NCBI GenBank assembly: GCA_963730395.1
Contig: CAVSSK010000025.1
Location: 1 to 64,000, forward strand
Length of the DNA stretch: 64,000 nucleotides
Source of the DNA: Bog-473 sp963730395
Lineage (GTDB): Bacteria; Actinomycetota; Acidimicrobiia; Acidimicrobiales; RAAP-2
Direction: 5' to 3'
The position numbers and the translations under genes are program-made. The stretch's first letter is position 1, and the number at the start of each line of letters is the position of its first letter. The notes beneath the pieces were generated by a model. It was not told the origin of the DNA, made no database searches, and saw only the letters and a program-made list of their open reading frames with translations. Shown piece after piece: positions 35,099 to 42,924 of the stretch.

Positions 35099-35928
35099 CG
35101 GCAGCACCGGTCGAGCTCCGGGCGGCCTCCGTCCAGCTCGGCCAGCGGACCCTGTGGTCGGGCCTCGACCTGACCGTGTCCGAGGGCGAGTTCCTCGCCG
35201 TGCTCGGCCCCAACGGCACGGGCAAGACCACGCTGCTCAAGGTCCTGCTCGGCCTCGTGCCCCTCTCCGAGGGCACGGTGCGCGTGAACGGCGCGCCGCC
35301 CCGCCGCGGCAACCCGGCGCTGGGCTACGTGCCCCAACAGCAGGCCTTCGACCGCACCCTGCCCATCCGCGGGCGCGACCTGGTGCGCTTCGGAGTGGAC
35401 GGCCACAAGTGGGGTGTGGTCCGACACGCCCGCGCCACCAGGCGGCGCGTCGACGACGCCCTGCGGGCCGTGGGCGCCGCCGCCTACGCCGACGCACCCG
35501 TCGGCCTGCTGTCGGGCGGCGAACAGCAACGGCTGCGGATCGCCCAGGCCCTGTTGGGCGACCCCACCGTCCTGTTGTGCGACGAGCCCCTCCTGGCACT
35601 CGACCTGGCCAGCCAGCGCGCCGTCACCAGACTCATCGACGAGCGTCGCCGCGCCGCGGGCACGCCCGTGGTCTTCGTGACCCACGAGGTCAATCCCGTG
35701 CTGCCCTATGTGGACCGCATCCTGTACCTCGTGCGCGGTCGGTGGGCGATCGGCACCCCTGCCGAGATCCTGACCAGCGAGCGGCTGAGCGACCTCTACG
35801 GGATCGAGGTCGACGTGGTCCAGGTACGCGACCGCTACCTGGTGGTCAGCGCCGAGGACGAGCTGCCGACCGAGCCCGGCGCCCAGGCCCATCACTCCCA
35901 CCCTCACGACGACCCTCACGGCCACTGA
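35095..35928 (+). CDS. znuC: Zinc ABC transporter ATP-binding protein
   Basis: 277 residues from GTG 35095 (GTGA overlap with znuA). Walker A GPNGTGKTTLLK, Q-loop VPQQQAFDRTLPI, signature LLSGGEQQRLRIAQALL, Walker B VLLCDEPLLALD and switch His in FVTHEVNPV are present. The C-terminus ends in a His/Asp-rich tail (AHHSHPHDDPHGH), probably a metal-responsive segment. It powers zinc import through ZnuB. The signature is intact, so the ATPase should be functional. Confidence 0.92.
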   Translation: MTAAPVELRAASVQLGQRTLWSGLDLTVSEGEFLAVLGPNGTGKTTLLKVLLGLVPLSEGTVRVNGAPPRRGNPALGYVPQQQAFDRTLPIRGRDLVRFGVDGHKWGVVRHARATRRRVDDALRAVGAAAYADAPVGLLSGGEQQRLRIAQALLGDPTVLLCDEPLLALDLASQRAVTRLIDERRRAAGTPVVFVTHEVNPVLPYVDRILYLVRGRWAIGTPAEILTSERLSDLYGIEVDVVQVRDRYLVVSAEDELPTEPGAQAHHSHPHDDPHGH

Positions 35929-36791
35929 TGGGCATCGGCTTCTACCTCCAGTTCCCCTTCGCCCAGCACGCGCTCGAGGCCGCGTTCCTCGTGGCGGTCA
36001 GCTGCGGCCTCATCGGACCCTTCGTCATCACGCGCACCATGTCCTTCGCCGTGCACGGCACCAGCGAGCTCGCCTTCACCGGTGCCGTGGCCGGACTGCT
36101 GGTGGCCGACAACCCGGTTGCGGGTGCGCTCGTCGGTGCGCTCGTGGTGGCCTCGCTGATCGGGCTCCTCGGGCAGCGCGCCTCGGAGCGCGACTCGACC
36201 ATCGGGGTCATCCTGGCCGCCGGGCTCGGCCTCGGAGTCTTCCTCCTCGGCTACTACCACGGCTACGCCAGCGAGGCACTCAACATCCTCTTCGGCAACA
36301 TCTTCGGCATCAGCTCGAGCCAGATCCTCTTGCTGGGCGGCATCGCGATCGCCGTGGCCGCAGTGCTCACGGCCATCTGGCGCCCGCTGCTCTTCGCATC
36401 CGTCGACCCCGACGTCGCCCAGGCCCGGGGCGTGCGCACGGGGCTGCTCGGCATCGTCTTCCTCTTCGTGCTCGCCGTGACGGTGACCGAGGCGGCGCAG
36501 ATCGTGGGCACCCTCCTCGTGCTGAGCCTCGCCATCACTCCCGCCGCGGCGGCCCAGCGCCTCAGCTCCAACCCCTTCGTGGTGACGGCACTTTCCATCG
36601 CCATGGCGGTGGTGGCGGCCGACGGTGGGCTGCTCCTCAGCTTCTCGTTCCCGACCGTCAAGCCCAGCGTGCTGATCGTCGCCCTCAGCTTCGCCTTCTA
36701 CGTGGTGGCCCGCCTCGTCGGTCCTGCCGTGACCTCCCGCCGGAGGCACCGGTCGGCCACCCCGGACCTGGCAGAGTTGAACCGTGGCTGA
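35928..36791 (+). CDS. znuB: Zinc ABC transporter permease
   Basis: 287 residues with about eight hydrophobic segments. Family features of the ABC-3 group: FVITRTMSFAVHGTSELAFTGAVAGLL, STIGVILAAGLGLGVFLLGYYHGYASEALNILFGNIFGIS, RGVRTGLLGIVFLFVLAVTVTEAAQIVGTLLVLSLAITPAAAAQ. Its ATG overlaps the znuC stop by one base and its own end overlaps zur by eight bases. It forms the membrane channel of the ZnuABC importer. Confidence 0.92.
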   Translation: MGIGFYLQFPFAQHALEAAFLVAVSCGLIGPFVITRTMSFAVHGTSELAFTGAVAGLLVADNPVAGALVGALVVASLIGLLGQRASERDSTIGVILAAGLGLGVFLLGYYHGYASEALNILFGNIFGISSSQILLLGGIAIAVAAVLTAIWRPLLFASVDPDVAQARGVRTGLLGIVFLFVLAVTVTEAAQIVGTLLVLSLAITPAAAAQRLSSNPFVVTALSIAMAVVAADGGLLLSFSFPTVKPSVLIVALSFAFYVVARLVGPAVTSRRRHRSATPDLAELNRG

Positions 36792-37197
36792 GCTCAGCGA
36801 GCACCCGGGCCGCGCCTCGCGCCGGACCCGGCAGGGTGAGGCGGTGCTCAACGTCGTGCTCGGCTCGGACAACTTCCGCAGCGCGCAGGACATCCACGCC
36901 GAGCTGCGGGCCTCCGGGGAGGCGGTCGGGCTGACCACCGTTTACCGGCACCTGGCGCTGCTGACCGACGAGGGCCGGCTCGATGCACTGCAGACCGCCG
37001 ACGGCGAGCTCGTCTACCGGCGCTGTCACAGCGAGGCGCACCACCACCACGTCGTGTGCCGGGTCTGCGGCCGCGGCTCCGAGGTGGAGCTGCCGGACCT
37101 GGAGCGCTGGGCCGAGGCGACGGCAACGGCCCTCGGTTACAGCGACGTCACCCACACCGTCGAGATCTTCGGCGTGTGCGCGGACTGCCGCGCCTGA
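36784..37197 (+). CDS. zur: Zinc uptake regulator Zur (Fur family), chromosomal copy
   Basis: 137 residues from GTG 36784. Winged-helix part: FRSAQDIHAELRASGEAVGLTTVYRHLALLTDEGRLDAL. Metal part: His86-His89, Cys92-x2-Cys95, DVTHTVEIFG and Cys132-x2-Cys135. It ends the znuACB-zur operon, so it most likely represses it when zinc is replete, acting on the AT-rich island at 34141-34171. It is paralogous to the accessory Zur at 944-1405. Confidence 0.93.
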   Translation: MAELSEHPGRASRRTRQGEAVLNVVLGSDNFRSAQDIHAELRASGEAVGLTTVYRHLALLTDEGRLDALQTADGELVYRRCHSEAHHHHVVCRVCGRGSEVELPDLERWAEATATALGYSDVTHTVEIFGVCADCRA

Positions 37198-37215
37198 GCG
37201 CGCCGACCGGACGGC

Positions 37216-38102
37216 TCAGGCCAGCCGGAACAGCCCGGCGTCGATCACCGTCTCGCCGCGTTGCGTCTCGGTGCGGAAACGGTAGGCGCCCTTCGCATCG
37301 TCGCCGATGTCCCACACGGAGATCGTGAGGGTGTCGCCCGGCATGGTCGGCTTGGAGAAGCGGGCCCGCATGGCACCGAAGCGCGCCGGGTCCGAGCCGC
37401 AGACGGTGTGCAGCAGCGCGCGCCCGGTGAAGCCGTACGTGCAGAGCCCATGGAGGATGGGGCGATCGAATCCGGCCCGCTTCGCGAAGGTCGGGTCGGA
37501 GTGCAGCGGGTTGCGGTCCCCGCTGAGCCGGTAGAGCAGCGCCTGGTCGGTTCGGGTCGCGTAGGACACCACCTCGTCGGGCTCGCGGCGTGGGCAGTGG
37601 CTCGGCCGCCAGCGCGCTCTCCTCGTCGCCCTCGGGGTTCCGGGGCCCGCCGAAGCCTCCGGCGCCACGAATGAAGAGGGTGCTGCGGTTGGTGAAGGCG
37701 AGCTCACCGCTGTCGGCGTGGCGCGACTCGCTCTCGAGCACGACGAGACCGGCCGAGCCCTTGTCGTACATGCCCGCCACCTTCGTGACGATCGACACCG
37801 TCCCCGCCGTGGGGATCTCGCCGTGCAAACGGATCGCCTGCTCGCCGTGGACGAGCATGGCCGGGTCGAAGTCGCCGATCGACTCCCTCGCCCCGCCGGC
37901 CTGGCCCACGATGGTCGTGAAGGTCGGGAGGACGCGCTCGGGTGACCCCGACCGAGTTCTCGGTGGTCAGGTCCAGCTCGAATCCCGTCGGGTCGAGCGC
38001 ACCGGCCCCCACGCCCAGGGCGTAGAGCAGCGCATCCCTGTGGTCCCACGACCGCTCGGAGGGCTCGGAGGTGGAGCCCACCGCATCGGGGTTCAGTCCC
38101 AT
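37216..38102 (-). CDS. MaoC-type double hot-dog enoyl-CoA hydratase (frameshifted)
   Basis: The gene starts at ATG 38102 (MGLNPDAVGSTSEPSERSW, then RDALLYALGVGAGALDPTGFELDLTTENSVGV). It moves frame near 37940-37942 (ERVLPTFTTIV, then IGDFDPAMLVHGEQAIRLHGEIP) and again near 37590. The last frame has the catalytic-type motif TDQALLYRLSGDRNPLHSDPTFAKRAGFDRPILHGLCTYG, with the Asp-x4-His of R-specific hydratases. Repaired, it is about 295 residues, as for MaoC-like hydratases of fatty acid or sterol side-chain beta-oxidation. Two single-base indels explain the break. It is divergent from a MerR-like regulator. Confidence 0.82.
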
Positions 38103-38175
38103 GGTCGGCACCTTTCTTCTCGTCGTGTCGGGTCTCGTCTCCGAGACGCCTCGGGTTCCTTGTTGCCAATATTTG

Positions 38176-38206
38176 ATGTTACATGGATTTATGTCATACT
38201 TGTCAA
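38176..38206 (-). promoter_or_regulatory. MerR-type promoter with a 19-bp spacer for the hydratase gene
   Basis: Reading the minus strand, TTGACA (38206-38201) is followed 19 bp later by TAACAT (38181-38176). An overlong 19-bp spacer is the hallmark of MerR-activated promoters. The spacer has the dyad ACAT-N6-ATGT. The adjacent divergent gene encodes a MerR-like protein. The region is very AT-rich compared with its surroundings. Confidence 0.55.
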
Positions 38207-38647
38207 GTGGAGACGAGTGCCACCGCCGAGATGACCATCGACGAGCTGGCCGTGCTGAGCGGGACCACGACCCGTCGCATCCGCTCCTTCCAGACCCTCG
38301 GTCTGCTCGCGCATCCCGAGCTGCGGGGGCGCACCGGCGTCTACGCGCCGGCGCACCTGGCCCGCGTCGACGCCATCCTCCGACTCCAGGATCGGGGCTT
38401 CTCGCTCGAGTCGCTCGCCGTGCTCTTCGGCGCGCTCGCGGCAGGACAATCCCTGGCCGGTGTCCTCGGGGTCGGCGAGCCGGCCGCGGCACCGGGCGAT
38501 CCCGGCGCCGACGCGACCCCGGACACGGCCGAGCTGTACGGCTTCGCCGAGCTCCAACCGCACGGGGCGACGGTGCACCGAGGGCGCGTGCGCACGTTGC
38601 TCTCCGTCCTCCCCACCACGGTGTGGGACGAGAGCGAGGCGTCCTAA
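38207..38647 (+). CDS. MerR-family transcriptional regulator
   Basis: 146 residues from GTG 38207 (an ATG at 38183 would extend into the promoter of the divergent gene). The N-terminal domain is MerR-like: MTIDELAVLSGTTTRRIRSFQTLGLLAHPELRGRTGVYAPAHLARVDAILRLQDRGFSLESLAVLF. The usual Tyr of the R-x-IRYYE turn is replaced (RRIRSFQTLGLL), as in the HspR/acyl-metabolism branch. The C-terminal part is short, without Cys metal sites, so a small-molecule or acyl-CoA effector is more likely than a metal. It probably controls the divergent MaoC-type hydratase. Confidence 0.8.
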   Translation: METSATAEMTIDELAVLSGTTTRRIRSFQTLGLLAHPELRGRTGVYAPAHLARVDAILRLQDRGFSLESLAVLFGALAAGQSLAGVLGVGEPAAAPGDPGADATPDTAELYGFAELQPHGATVHRGRVRTLLSVLPTTVWDESEAS

Positions 38648-38678
38648 GCCTGACGGGCGCTCGATATGGTCGCGAGCC

Positions 38679-39479
38679 ATGACCGCGCCCGCCACCGTTC
38701 CTCTGCTGCACTGGGAGGAGGCGGAGTCGTTCGGGGCCGCGGTGGCGGTGACCACTCGCCGCGGCGGGGTGTCGCAGCCGCCGTATGACACGCTCAACCT
38801 CGGGCTCCACGTGGGCGACCGCCCGGAGGACGTGGTGGTCAACCGCGCCCGGGCGGCCGCAGGCTTCGGCGTGGGCCTCGAGACGATGGTCTTCGCCCAG
38901 CAGGTGCACGGCACGGCGGCCTCACTCGTCGGCCCCGCCGATCGCGGCCGCGGTACCGCGGCCCACGACGACGCCGTTCCCGCCACCGACATACTCGTGA
39001 CGACGGCGCCCGACGTCACGCTCGTGATGCTGGTGGCCGACTGCCTCCCCATCGCCCTCGTCGATCCGGCCGCCCGTGTGCTCGCCGCCGTCCATGCGGG
39101 CTGGCGCGGCAGCGCGGCGGGCGCCGTGGCCGCGGCCGTGCTCGCCATGGAACGGCGAGGGGCGAGGCCGGAGCGTCTGCGGGCCTTCCTCGGCCCGGCC
39201 GTGGCCCCGGACCGCTACCAGGTGAGCGCCGAGGTGTGCCGCGGCCTCGCCCGCGCCGTGCGCCCCGACGCGCTCGACATCGCGGTCACGCGCCCCGATG
39301 GGCCCGGCCACTGGCTGGTCGACCTCGCCGCCGCCAATCGCCAGCAGCTGCTGCGGAGCGGCCTCCGGCCGACGCACATCGCCGACTGCGGGGTCACCAC
39401 GGCTGACGAGGCCCTGTTCAGCGACCGTGCCGCGCGGCCCTGCGGCAGGTTCGGCCTCCTGGTGCGGCTGCTCGACTGA
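38679..39479 (+). CDS. pgeF: Peptidoglycan editing factor PgeF (laccase-domain purine nucleoside phosphorylase-like)
   Basis: 266 residues from ATG 38679. Family motifs: VTTRRGGVSQPPYDTLNLGLHVGDRPEDVVVNRARAAAGFG, FAQQVHGT, VADCLPIALVDPAARVLAAVHAGWRGSAAG, FLGPAVAPDRYQVSAEV and DLAAANRQQLLRSG. The His/Cys copper/zinc ligands in VHG, DC and HAGWRG are intact. PgeF corrects misincorporation at the L-Ala position of the peptidoglycan stem, which fits its place before murL-murD2. In many bacteria it follows ftsZ; that gene is not here. Confidence 0.9.
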   Translation: MTAPATVPLLHWEEAESFGAAVAVTTRRGGVSQPPYDTLNLGLHVGDRPEDVVVNRARAAAGFGVGLETMVFAQQVHGTAASLVGPADRGRGTAAHDDAVPATDILVTTAPDVTLVMLVADCLPIALVDPAARVLAAVHAGWRGSAAGAVAAAVLAMERRGARPERLRAFLGPAVAPDRYQVSAEVCRGLARAVRPDALDIAVTRPDGPGHWLVDLAAANRQQLLRSGLRPTHIADCGVTTADEALFSDRAARPCGRFGLLVRLLD

Positions 39480-39546
39480 GGCCGGCGCGCCACCATCGGC
39501 GCCGTAGCATGGGGTCGCCCGGCGTCCGGGCAACCCTCTCACCCGC

Positions 39547-40890
39547 ATGCCTCCTCCCGACCAGTTCCGCTACGACGGTGTCGTCATCGACGCCGTCCGG
39601 TCCGCGGTGACCTGCCAGTACTCGAGCGCCACCCACACCTTCACCGAGCACTTCACCTTCGGGCCAGGTGGGGACTGGGACGACCCCGCCGTCCGGGCCG
39701 CCGTGCGCATCCTGTTCCTGCTGGCGGGCGTGTCGTACTACAAGACGACGGCCGCCCCGGTGATCGACCTCGGCGATCACCCGACCACGGCGGCCGAGCG
39801 CGCCTTCCTCACGGGGTACTACGTGCACGGGCTCGGAGAGTTCGCCTACCGCAACGGCATCGACCTGCGCGGCCTCGAGGTGAGGGGTCCCGAGGCTTCC
39901 CCCGGGGCGCCCGTGCGCTACGTGCCCGGGCCGGGCCGCCCACTGATCCCCTTCGGCGGCGGGATCGACTCCATCGTCACCGTCGAGTCCCTCTCGGGCG
40001 ACCACCCGGGCGCCGCGCTGTGCGTGGTCCATCCACCGAACGACCCCTTCGCAGCCATCGAGGGCGCTGCTGCGGTGACCGGGCTGCCCGTGGTGCGCAT
40101 CGCGCGCGCCGTCGACCCACTCGTGCGGCGCTCGGTCGAGTTGGGGTTTCTCAACGGGCACGTGCCGGTCACCGCCGTCATCACGGCCGCCGCCGTCGTC
40201 GCCGCGGTGCTCGAACGACGCGACGCTGTCGTGCTCTCCAACGAGCGGTCGGCCTCGGCTCCGACGTTGGTGGCCGACGGGCACGCCGTGAACCACCAGT
40301 GGTCCAAGGGCGACGAGTTCGAGCGCGGCTTCGCCGAGCTCGTGGCGGGAGCGCTGGGCCCCGAGCTCTCCGTCTTCTCCTACCTCCGCCCCCGCACCGA
40401 ACTGTGGGTGGCGGAGCGGTTCGCCGGCCTCACCGACTACCACCCCGCCTTTCGCAGCTGCAACCGCGCCTTCCACCAGGACCCGGTCCAGCGGCTCGCC
40501 GGTTGGTGCGGGCGGTGTGACAAGTGCTGCTTCATCGACCTCGTCCTGGCGCCGTTCATGAGCCGCTCCGACCTGGCCGAGGTGTTCGGTGACGACGAGC
40601 CACTCGAGAACCCGGACAACGAGCAGCGCTTCCGGGCCCTGGTCGGGCTGGGCGCCGGCAGCAAGCCCTTCGAGTGCGTAGGCGACGTCGACGAGTGCCG
40701 CGTCGCGGCGCTCGAGCGCGGCGCAACGCGAGGACCGGGCGGGCACCGTCGTCCTCCGGCGGCTGTACGACGAGCTTGCGGCTGTCCGTCGGCCGGCGGG
40801 CGTCGACGCAGCAGCCCTGCTCCTCCACGCGGGGCCCACCACATCCCGGATCTCTATGCACCGACCGATCTCCTGGTCCGCGCTCGCTGA
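39547..40890 (+). CDS. murL: UDP-MurNAc-L-Ala-L-Glu epimerase MurL, with a compensated frameshift
   Basis: A 447-residue frame with the MurL features: LLAGVSYYKTTAAP, YYVHGLGEFAYRNGIDL, LIPFGGGIDSIVTVESL (PP-loop-like ATP motif), VVLSNERSAS, VNHQWSKG, and the cysteine cluster WCGRCDKCCFIDLVLAPF. MurL epimerises the terminal L-Glu of UDP-MurNAc-dipeptide to D-Glu using ATP. From about 40722 to 40835 the expected sequence (EDRAGTVVLRRLYDELAAV and on) is in another frame, and the frame then returns to give the usual HHIPDLYAP ending. Two opposite single-base errors explain this, so the listed residues in that stretch are wrong. The gene overlaps murD2. Confidence 0.9.
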   Translation: MPPPDQFRYDGVVIDAVRSAVTCQYSSATHTFTEHFTFGPGGDWDDPAVRAAVRILFLLAGVSYYKTTAAPVIDLGDHPTTAAERAFLTGYYVHGLGEFAYRNGIDLRGLEVRGPEASPGAPVRYVPGPGRPLIPFGGGIDSIVTVESLSGDHPGAALCVVHPPNDPFAAIEGAAAVTGLPVVRIARAVDPLVRRSVELGFLNGHVPVTAVITAAAVVAAVLERRDAVVLSNERSASAPTLVADGHAVNHQWSKGDEFERGFAELVAGALGPELSVFSYLRPRTELWVAERFAGLTDYHPAFRSCNRAFHQDPVQRLAGWCGRCDKCCFIDLVLAPFMSRSDLAEVFGDDEPLENPDNEQRFRALVGLGAGSKPFECVGDVDECRVAALERGATRGPGGHRRPPAAVRRACGCPSAGGRRRSSPAPPRGAHHIPDLYAPTDLLVRAR

Positions 40891-42185
40891 CGCGTCGGTC
40901 GGCGTCTGGGGACTGGGCGTCGAGGGACACGCCAGCGTCCGCCGCCTCCGTGCCATCGGACGCGTGCCCGTCCTCGTCGACGACGCACCCGGTGCGGCCA
41001 CCGTCGACGGGCTCGAGGTCCAGGCCACGCGATCGGGCGGGCTCCACGCGCTGCTCCGCTGCGACGTGGTGGTCAAGAGCCCGGGCATCAGCCGCTACCG
41101 GCCGGAGGTGGCGCAACTCGAGGCGGCGGGAGTCGCCGTCTGCGGGGGTCTGGGCCTCTTCATGGCCGAGGCCGATCCGACCCGGGTGGCCTGCATCACC
41201 GGCACCAAGGGCAAGAGCACGACGACCGCGTTGGCCGTGCACCTCCTCACACGGCTCGGATACCGGGCCCGCGCCGGGGGGAACATCGGCCAGCCGCCCT
41301 GGGACCCCACGCCCGAGGACCGAACCCGACCACTGGGTCATCGAGACATCGAGCTTCCAGGTTCCCGATCTGGTCACGGGTCCCCGCGTGGTCGCGGTCA
41401 CGTCGCTGTCGCCCGATCATCTCGACTGGCACGGCACCGTTGAGCGCTACTACGCCGACAAGCTGTCGCTGTGCACCAAGCCAGGCGTCGAAGTCGCGCT
41501 GGCCGACGGCTCCGACGAGGTGCTGCGGGCACAGGCGACTCTGCTCGGCCCTCATCTGCGCTGGGTGGGCGCGCCCGAGGTCGAGCGCGACACCACCTGG
41601 TCGCATGCCCTGGGGCTCCCCGGACCGCACAACGCGCGCAACGCGTCCATCGCCCGAGCCGTGCTCGTCGCGCTGGGGATCCCCGAGGCGAACGACGACG
41701 AGCTGCTCGCGGCTGCCGCGGCAGGCTTCGCAGCGCTGCCCAGCCGCTGTCATTCCCTGGGCCGGGTGGGAGAGGTCGAGTTCGTCGACGACGGTCTGTC
41801 CACCAACGTGCTGCCGGCACAGGCCGCGCTGCGCACCTTCGAGAAACGGCCCGTCGCTCTGCTGGTCGGTGGGCACGATCGCGGCGTCGACTACGCGCCA
41901 TTGGGTCGGACCCTCGCGTCACGCACGGCGCCGACGCTCGTGGTCACCATGCCCGACAACGGGCCGCGCATCGGCGCGGCCGTGCGCCGTGCCGGTGGAG
42001 GCGCGGTGGAGGTGATCGACGCTGTCGACCTCGACGCCGCGGTCGAGGCCGCGTTCGGGTGGGCGGGATCCGGCGCGGTCGTGCTGCTGTCGCCGGCCGC
42101 TCCCAGCTTCGGGCGCTTCGGTGACTACAGGGAGCGGTCGGCTGCATTCGCGGCGGCGGCCGCCCGGTGCGGCCCGCTCAGCTGA
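40856..42185 (+). CDS. murD2: MurD2-type UDP-MurNAc-L-Ala:L-Glu ligase (frameshifted)
   Basis: The first frame gives MHRPISWSALADASVGVWGLGVEGHASVRRL, VVVKSPGISRYRPEVAQLEAAGVAV, and the ATP motif CITGTKGKSTTTALAVHLL. Near 41321-41327 the match shifts frame and continues as EPDHWVIETSSFQVPDL, VVAVTSLSPDHLDWHGTVERYYADKL, GLPGPHNARNASIARAVLVALG, LPSRCHSLGRVGEVEFVDDGLSTNVLPAQAAL and VLLSPAAPSFGRFGDYRERSAAF. These are Mur-ligase central and C-terminal domains; repaired length is about 443. With MurL next to it, it should add L-Glu (not D-Glu) to UDP-MurNAc-L-Ala. One extra C explains the break. Confidence 0.87.
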
Positions 42186-42191
42186 TCGGCG

Positions 42192-42851
42192 TCAGCAGGG
42201 CGCCGTGGCGGGTGCCAACTCCTCGCGCTCACTGAGGAACAGCCACCACGAGTCGGCCGAGACCAGCGCGGCGACCTGCACGACGTCGGGATCGGCACCC
42301 ATCTCGACCAGAGCCTCGATGGACCAGTCGGCGTGCTCCACCTCCTGGGTGTGGTGGACGTCCCAGAAACGGGTGCCCTCCTCGTCGAGTCCGTAGTGGC
42401 GGCGCAGGCCGTCGGACTTGGAGCCCGCGATGTCGGCCGCCTGGACCTCGTAGGCGGCGACCATGGCCAGGGCTGCGGCGGGATCGTTGGCCGCTGCCGT
42501 GCGCACGAGCGCGAGCAGTGCCGCCGTCGACGGCGTCGCGGGTGCCCCGGGAGCGGCGCCCACCGCCCGCGCGAAGGACTCGAAGAGCTCCGCGTGCGGC
42601 TCCGGTGTGCCGAGCTCGTCGGCGAGGTTGGCCTCCACCAGCTCGCGCGCCGGCCCTTCGGGCAACGCGTCGGCGATGGCCGCCAGCGTCATCGGGAGCT
42701 CGCGCTCTATGTGCCGATACTGCTCTGCGTAGGCGGCTAACTCGCCCTCGGAGAGGGTGCCGGCTTCCCAGCGACGGTAGAAGGGGTGCGTGAGCAAATG
42801 ACGCCCGACAATCGCATCTGTCAGCACCTCATGGATCGGTTGAGTGTGCAT
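42192..42851 (-). CDS. CADD-like heme-oxygenase-fold diiron protein, candidate p-aminobenzoate synthase
   Basis: 219 residues from ATG 42851. It aligns by eye with chlamydial CADD along its whole length: HLLTHPFYRRWEAGTLSEGELAAYAEQYRHIERELP, then LVEANLADELGTPEPHAELFESFARAVG, AAYEVQAADIAGSKSDGL and FWDVHHTQEVEHADWS. Likely iron ligands are Glu79, His86, Glu135, His166, Glu170 and His173. The Tyr sacrificed in CADD to form pABA corresponds to Tyr25, and the nitrogen-donor Lys to Lys145; both are present. The folate operon in this window has no pab genes nearby. PqqC/TenA-like roles are possible alternatives. Convergent with murD2. Confidence 0.75.
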   Translation of the reverse strand: MHTQPIHEVLTDAIVGRHLLTHPFYRRWEAGTLSEGELAAYAEQYRHIERELPMTLAAIADALPEGPARELVEANLADELGTPEPHAELFESFARAVGAAPGAPATPSTAALLALVRTAAANDPAAALAMVAAYEVQAADIAGSKSDGLRRHYGLDEEGTRFWDVHHTQEVEHADWSIEALVEMGADPDVVQVAALVSADSWWLFLSEREELAPATAPC

Positions 42852-42924
42852 GCGGCACCTTATCTTCTGCTGTGGCCGCGCTCCCGGGGCGGTCGGGGGT
42901 GGCCGGCGGGGCACAATCGGGGTT

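Noticed and set aside
42844..42924. Longer N-terminus of the AEC-like permease
   Set aside because: It overlaps the start of the divergent CADD-like gene and is Cys/Gly/Arg-rich without a membrane helix; the GTG at 42925 starts directly at a hydrophobic segment.
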